From: an uncultured Gemmatimonadota bacterium
Lineage (GTDB): Bacteria; Gemmatimonadota; Gemmatimonadetes; Gemmatimonadales; GWC2-71-9
Length of the DNA: 9,142 nt
Assembly (NCBI GenBank): GCA_946479805.1
Contig: CAMLHP010000086.1
Coordinates: 1 to 9,142, forward strand
Direction: 5' to 3'
Within the stretch, counting starts at the first letter, position 1; every line of letters begins with the position of its first letter. Below are positions 7,235 through 9,142 of the stretch, piece after piece. The position numbers were made by a program, and so were the translations under genes. The notes under the pieces were generated by a model, which was not told the DNA's origin, did not search any database, and worked only from the letters and a program-made list of their open reading frames with translations.

Positions 7235-7240
7235 CCTCCC
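7235..7240 (-). promoter_or_regulatory. Shine-Dalgarno sequence of aroC
   Basis: GGGAGG on the minus strand, 11 bases before the ATG at 7223 and just after the 7249-7278 hairpin. It supports the chosen start over the upstream in-frame GTG at 7289. Confidence 0.6.
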
Positions 7241-7248
7241 GAAACGCG

Positions 7249-7278
7249 CACGGGCCCGGCATCTCTGCCGGGCCCGTG
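7249..7278 (-). terminator. Perfect 12-bp hairpin between pilQ and aroC
   Basis: CACGGGCCCGGC (7249-7260), a six-base loop, then GCCGGGCCCGTG (7267-7278), a perfect match. It lies 24 bases past the pilQ stop and ends eight bases before the aroC Shine-Dalgarno sequence. The following bases on the minus strand are CGCGTTTCG, a poor U-tract, so it may be a rho-independent terminator of weak type, a pause site or a 3'-end stabiliser of pilQ mRNA. Confidence 0.65.
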
Positions 7279-7302
7279 GCGGGACTCACTCAACTCATGG
7301 GG

Positions 7303-9111
7303 TCACGGCGTCTCGACGCCGTCATCCACGATTCGCGGCGTGACCAAGATAACGAGGTCGCGGCGATTCTCCTCATCGGAGCTGAAGCTGAACAGCTTGC
7401 CCACCAGCGGCAGCCCCGAAAGGAGCGGGATGCCCGACCGCGTGCGGGTGACCGAGGTGACGGTCAGGCCGCCGATGACACTGGTCTCGCCGTCGTTGAC
7501 CAGGAGCTGGTTGGTGGCCTTCTGCTTCTGGATCGAGAAGCCGAGGTCCGCGGCCGCGAGCGGCACGACGTTGGAGCGCTCGGTCTCGAGCTGCATCAGG
7601 ATCTGGCGGTTGTTGGTGACATGCGGCGTCACGGTGAGACGGATACCGGTCTCCTTGAACTGCACCGTGGACCGCGCCGCGCCGCCACCCGACTGCGAGC
7701 TGGCGTCAACCACGCGGAGCGGAATCTCGTCGCCCACGAGGATGTCGGCCTTCTGGTTGTCGAGCGTGGTGATGAGCGGCTCGGCCTGCACGTCCGAGAG
7801 CTCCACCCGCTCCAGCGCGCTCAGGAATGACGTGAGCGAGAAGCCGCCGATTGCGGTCGAGAAGACCAGGTCCAGCGCCGAACCGGCAATGTTGGCGTCG
7901 GCATTGGCGATGGCCGAGAGCGAGTTGCCGCCCAGGTTGATGATGTTGGATTCCTCGTCAAAGAACCCACCCGTGCCGTCGCTCCGCTGCACCAGCTTGT
8001 TGAAGAACTGGTTCTGGCCGCCGAGGTCGTACTTGACCCCCAGCTGCTCGAGGTTCCGCCGGTCCACGAAGATGATCTTGGCCTGGATCGACACCTGCGC
8101 GGTGCGGGTATCGAGGCCGCGCACGAAGTCGGCCACGCCCGGGAGGCGCGAGTGGGTGTCGGTGATGATGAGCGCATTGGAGCTCGACGCCGCGGCCACC
8201 CGGCCCCGGTCCTTGGTCAGCACGCTCTCGACCACCTTCACCATCGAGTCCGCCTGCTTGTAGTTGAGGCGAACAACGGTGGTCTCCAGCGGCTCGAGCG
8301 AGTCGAGCGCGGCCAGCGTCTCGGGCTTGTCTACCCGGATGATCCCGCCCGTCATTTCCTGGGCGGTGAGGCCCTGGGTGGCGAGCACCGCGGCAAATGC
8401 CTCTGGCCACGGCTGGTTCTTGATCTCGGCCGAGACTTCACCGGTGATGCCCTTGCCGAGAACGATGTTCCGGCCGCTGAAGGCGGCGAAACCCGCCACT
8501 ACGTCGGCGATGTTGGCGCGGTCCCAGCTCACGGTGATGCGCGGCTCCTGGCTCTGCTGGCTCACCGGACGCGCGGTAGTGTTGGAAGGCAAGCGCACCT
8601 GTGGTGCCGGCAGTTCCTCCGGCACCTGCGCCACGGCAACCGCCCGCACCGGGCTGTCCACCGGGCGCTCGGCCAGCGGCAGTGCAGCCGGCGTCATGGA
8701 GGACCAGCTGAGGAACGTGCGGGGCGAGTCGAAGCTCACCTTCACCGCTCCCTCCTCACGCACCACCTGATAGTCCATCAGCGCGTCCAGCTCCAGCACC
8801 ACGCGGACCACGCCGGCCTGGAACTGTCCATAGCGGAGGTCGCGGACGCCGGCGCGGTTGACGCCGTCGTAAGTGGCGGCAGGCGCGGAGAGCGTGGCAC
8901 CCGAAATGTCGAGCACCAGCCGGTCCGGGCTGCGGAGAACGAAGTCCCGGATCTCGCCGGCACCCTGGACGCCCACCACCAGTTCGGCCTTGCCGGCCGA
9001 CGGCTGGAGCGTCACCGCTGTCACCTGGCCGCCCTGGGCGGCCAGCTGGGCCGGCATCGCGACGACGAGCGCCACGGCAGCCACGATCATGCTTCGAATC
9101 AGCGCCTTCAT
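7303..9111 (-). CDS. pilQ: Type IV pilus outer-membrane secretin PilQ
   Basis: PilQ forms the outer-membrane ring through which type IV pili extend and retract. The 602-residue protein begins with a signal peptide (MKALIRS, hydrophobic core 8-19, probable cleavage near LAA/QGG at about 25). An AMIN-like domain follows (about 30-130, with LVLDISGATLS and VRVVLELD), a Pro/Ala-rich linker, and an STN/N0 domain (about 190-260, ITVSWDRANIADVVAGFAAFSGRNIV). Next is a secretin N1-type domain (about 265-340, RLNYKQADSMVKVVESVL and NALIITDT), then the C-terminal secretin barrel (VQAEPLITTLDNQKADILVGDEIP, GIRLTVTPHV, SGIPLLSGLPLVGKLFS, RRDLVILVTPRIV). The ATG at 9111 has AGGAGG ten bases upstream and overlaps the previous gene's TGA. 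In diderm bacteria pilQ normally closes a pilMNO(P)Q operon, so those genes are expected just right of the window. The domain order could fit other secretins, but the AMIN domain and length favour PilQ. Confidence 0.95.
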   Translation of the reverse strand: MKALIRSMIVAAVALVVAMPAQLAAQGGQVTAVTLQPSAGKAELVVGVQGAGEIRDFVLRSPDRLVLDISGATLSAPAATYDGVNRAGVRDLRYGQFQAGVVRVVLELDALMDYQVVREEGAVKVSFDSPRTFLSWSSMTPAALPLAERPVDSPVRAVAVAQVPEELPAPQVRLPSNTTARPVSQQSQEPRITVSWDRANIADVVAGFAAFSGRNIVLGKGITGEVSAEIKNQPWPEAFAAVLATQGLTAQEMTGGIIRVDKPETLAALDSLEPLETTVVRLNYKQADSMVKVVESVLTKDRGRVAAASSSNALIITDTHSRLPGVADFVRGLDTRTAQVSIQAKIIFVDRRNLEQLGVKYDLGGQNQFFNKLVQRSDGTGGFFDEESNIINLGGNSLSAIANADANIAGSALDLVFSTAIGGFSLTSFLSALERVELSDVQAEPLITTLDNQKADILVGDEIPLRVVDASSQSGGGAARSTVQFKETGIRLTVTPHVTNNRQILMQLETERSNVVPLAAADLGFSIQKQKATNQLLVNDGETSVIGGLTVTSVTRTRSGIPLLSGLPLVGKLFSFSSDEENRRDLVILVTPRIVDDGVETP

Positions 9112-9142
9112 GGCGTCACGTCCTCCTGCTTCCGCAGGGAGA
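9108..9142 (-). CDS. C-terminal end of an upstream gene, possibly a PilP/PilO-type pilus protein (partial)
   Basis: Reading the minus strand from the right edge, one frame gives SLRKQEDVTP followed by TGA at 9110-9108, which overlaps the pilQ ATG as ATGA. This matches the overlap style elsewhere in the window, and a charged tail is typical of a protein end. Only ten residues are visible, so the identity (a pilus assembly protein preceding pilQ) rests on gene order alone. Another frame also stops nearby (9118-9116), so this assignment is tentative. Confidence 0.4.
   Translation of the reverse strand, partial: SLRKQEDVTP

Noticed and set aside
7224..7289. 22-residue extension of AroC from a GTG at 7289
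   Set aside because: It translates the hairpin; chorismate synthases begin at the MTHLRFTTAGESHG segment, which has its own Shine-Dalgarno sequence.
7232..8263. 343-codon plus-strand open frame antisense to pilQ
   Set aside because: Its Ser/Arg-rich composition is typical of a high-GC shadow frame and it has no recognisable domain.

Overview
The window is a compact, high-GC, single-strand run of housekeeping genes from a diderm bacterium. Every convincing gene lies on the minus strand, so transcription runs from high to low coordinates. In that order the genes are: the last codons of an unidentified upstream gene, pilQ (type IV pilus secretin), aroC (chorismate synthase), aroK (shikimate kinase), topA (DNA topoisomerase I), trmFO (folate/FAD-dependent tRNA uridine-54 methyltransferase), xerC (tyrosine recombinase) and hslV (proteasome-like peptidase, cut by the left edge of the window). 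PilQ implies an outer membrane. The GC content, the 'AAQ'-type signal-peptide end and the combination pilQ-aroC-aroK plus topA-trmFO-xerC-hslV suggest Gemmatimonadota or a similar high-GC Gram-negative lineage. That placement is inference and would need a marker-gene tree.

Layout. 7303-9142 is the pilus end: pilQ starts inside the stop codon of the preceding gene. A perfect 12-bp hairpin (7249-7278) separates pilQ from aroC-aroK, two shikimate-pathway genes joined by a GTGA stop/start overlap. A 106-bp gap (5346-5451) with a modest terminator-like hairpin precedes topA-trmFO-xerC, where both junctions are again GTGA overlaps. An 83-bp gap made almost wholly of 7-bp repeats (513-595) then leads into hslV. 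topA-trmFO-xerC-hslV is the gene order also known from Firmicutes (topA-gid-codV-clpQ in Bacillus subtilis), so it looks like an old conserved neighbourhood. Probable transcription units are pilX-pilQ, aroC-aroK, topA-trmFO-xerC and hslV(-hslU outside the window).

I found no new defence, mobile or biosynthetic system. The real oddity is short tandem repeats of 4, 7, 8 or 9 bp, found in or beside five of the seven named genes and in the xerC-hslV gap. They are: a heptamer array that supplies both the xerC stop codon and the hslV start codon; a CCCCTGA heptamer run inside the 3' end of trmFO; a CTCGGCGG octamer shared by topA and aroC; a CCGT-based tetramer array inside the lid region of aroK; and a 9-bp (Lys-Thr-Ala) array forming a long basic N-terminal tail on TopA. 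All coding copies stay in frame. There is no intergenic stretch above 300 bp.
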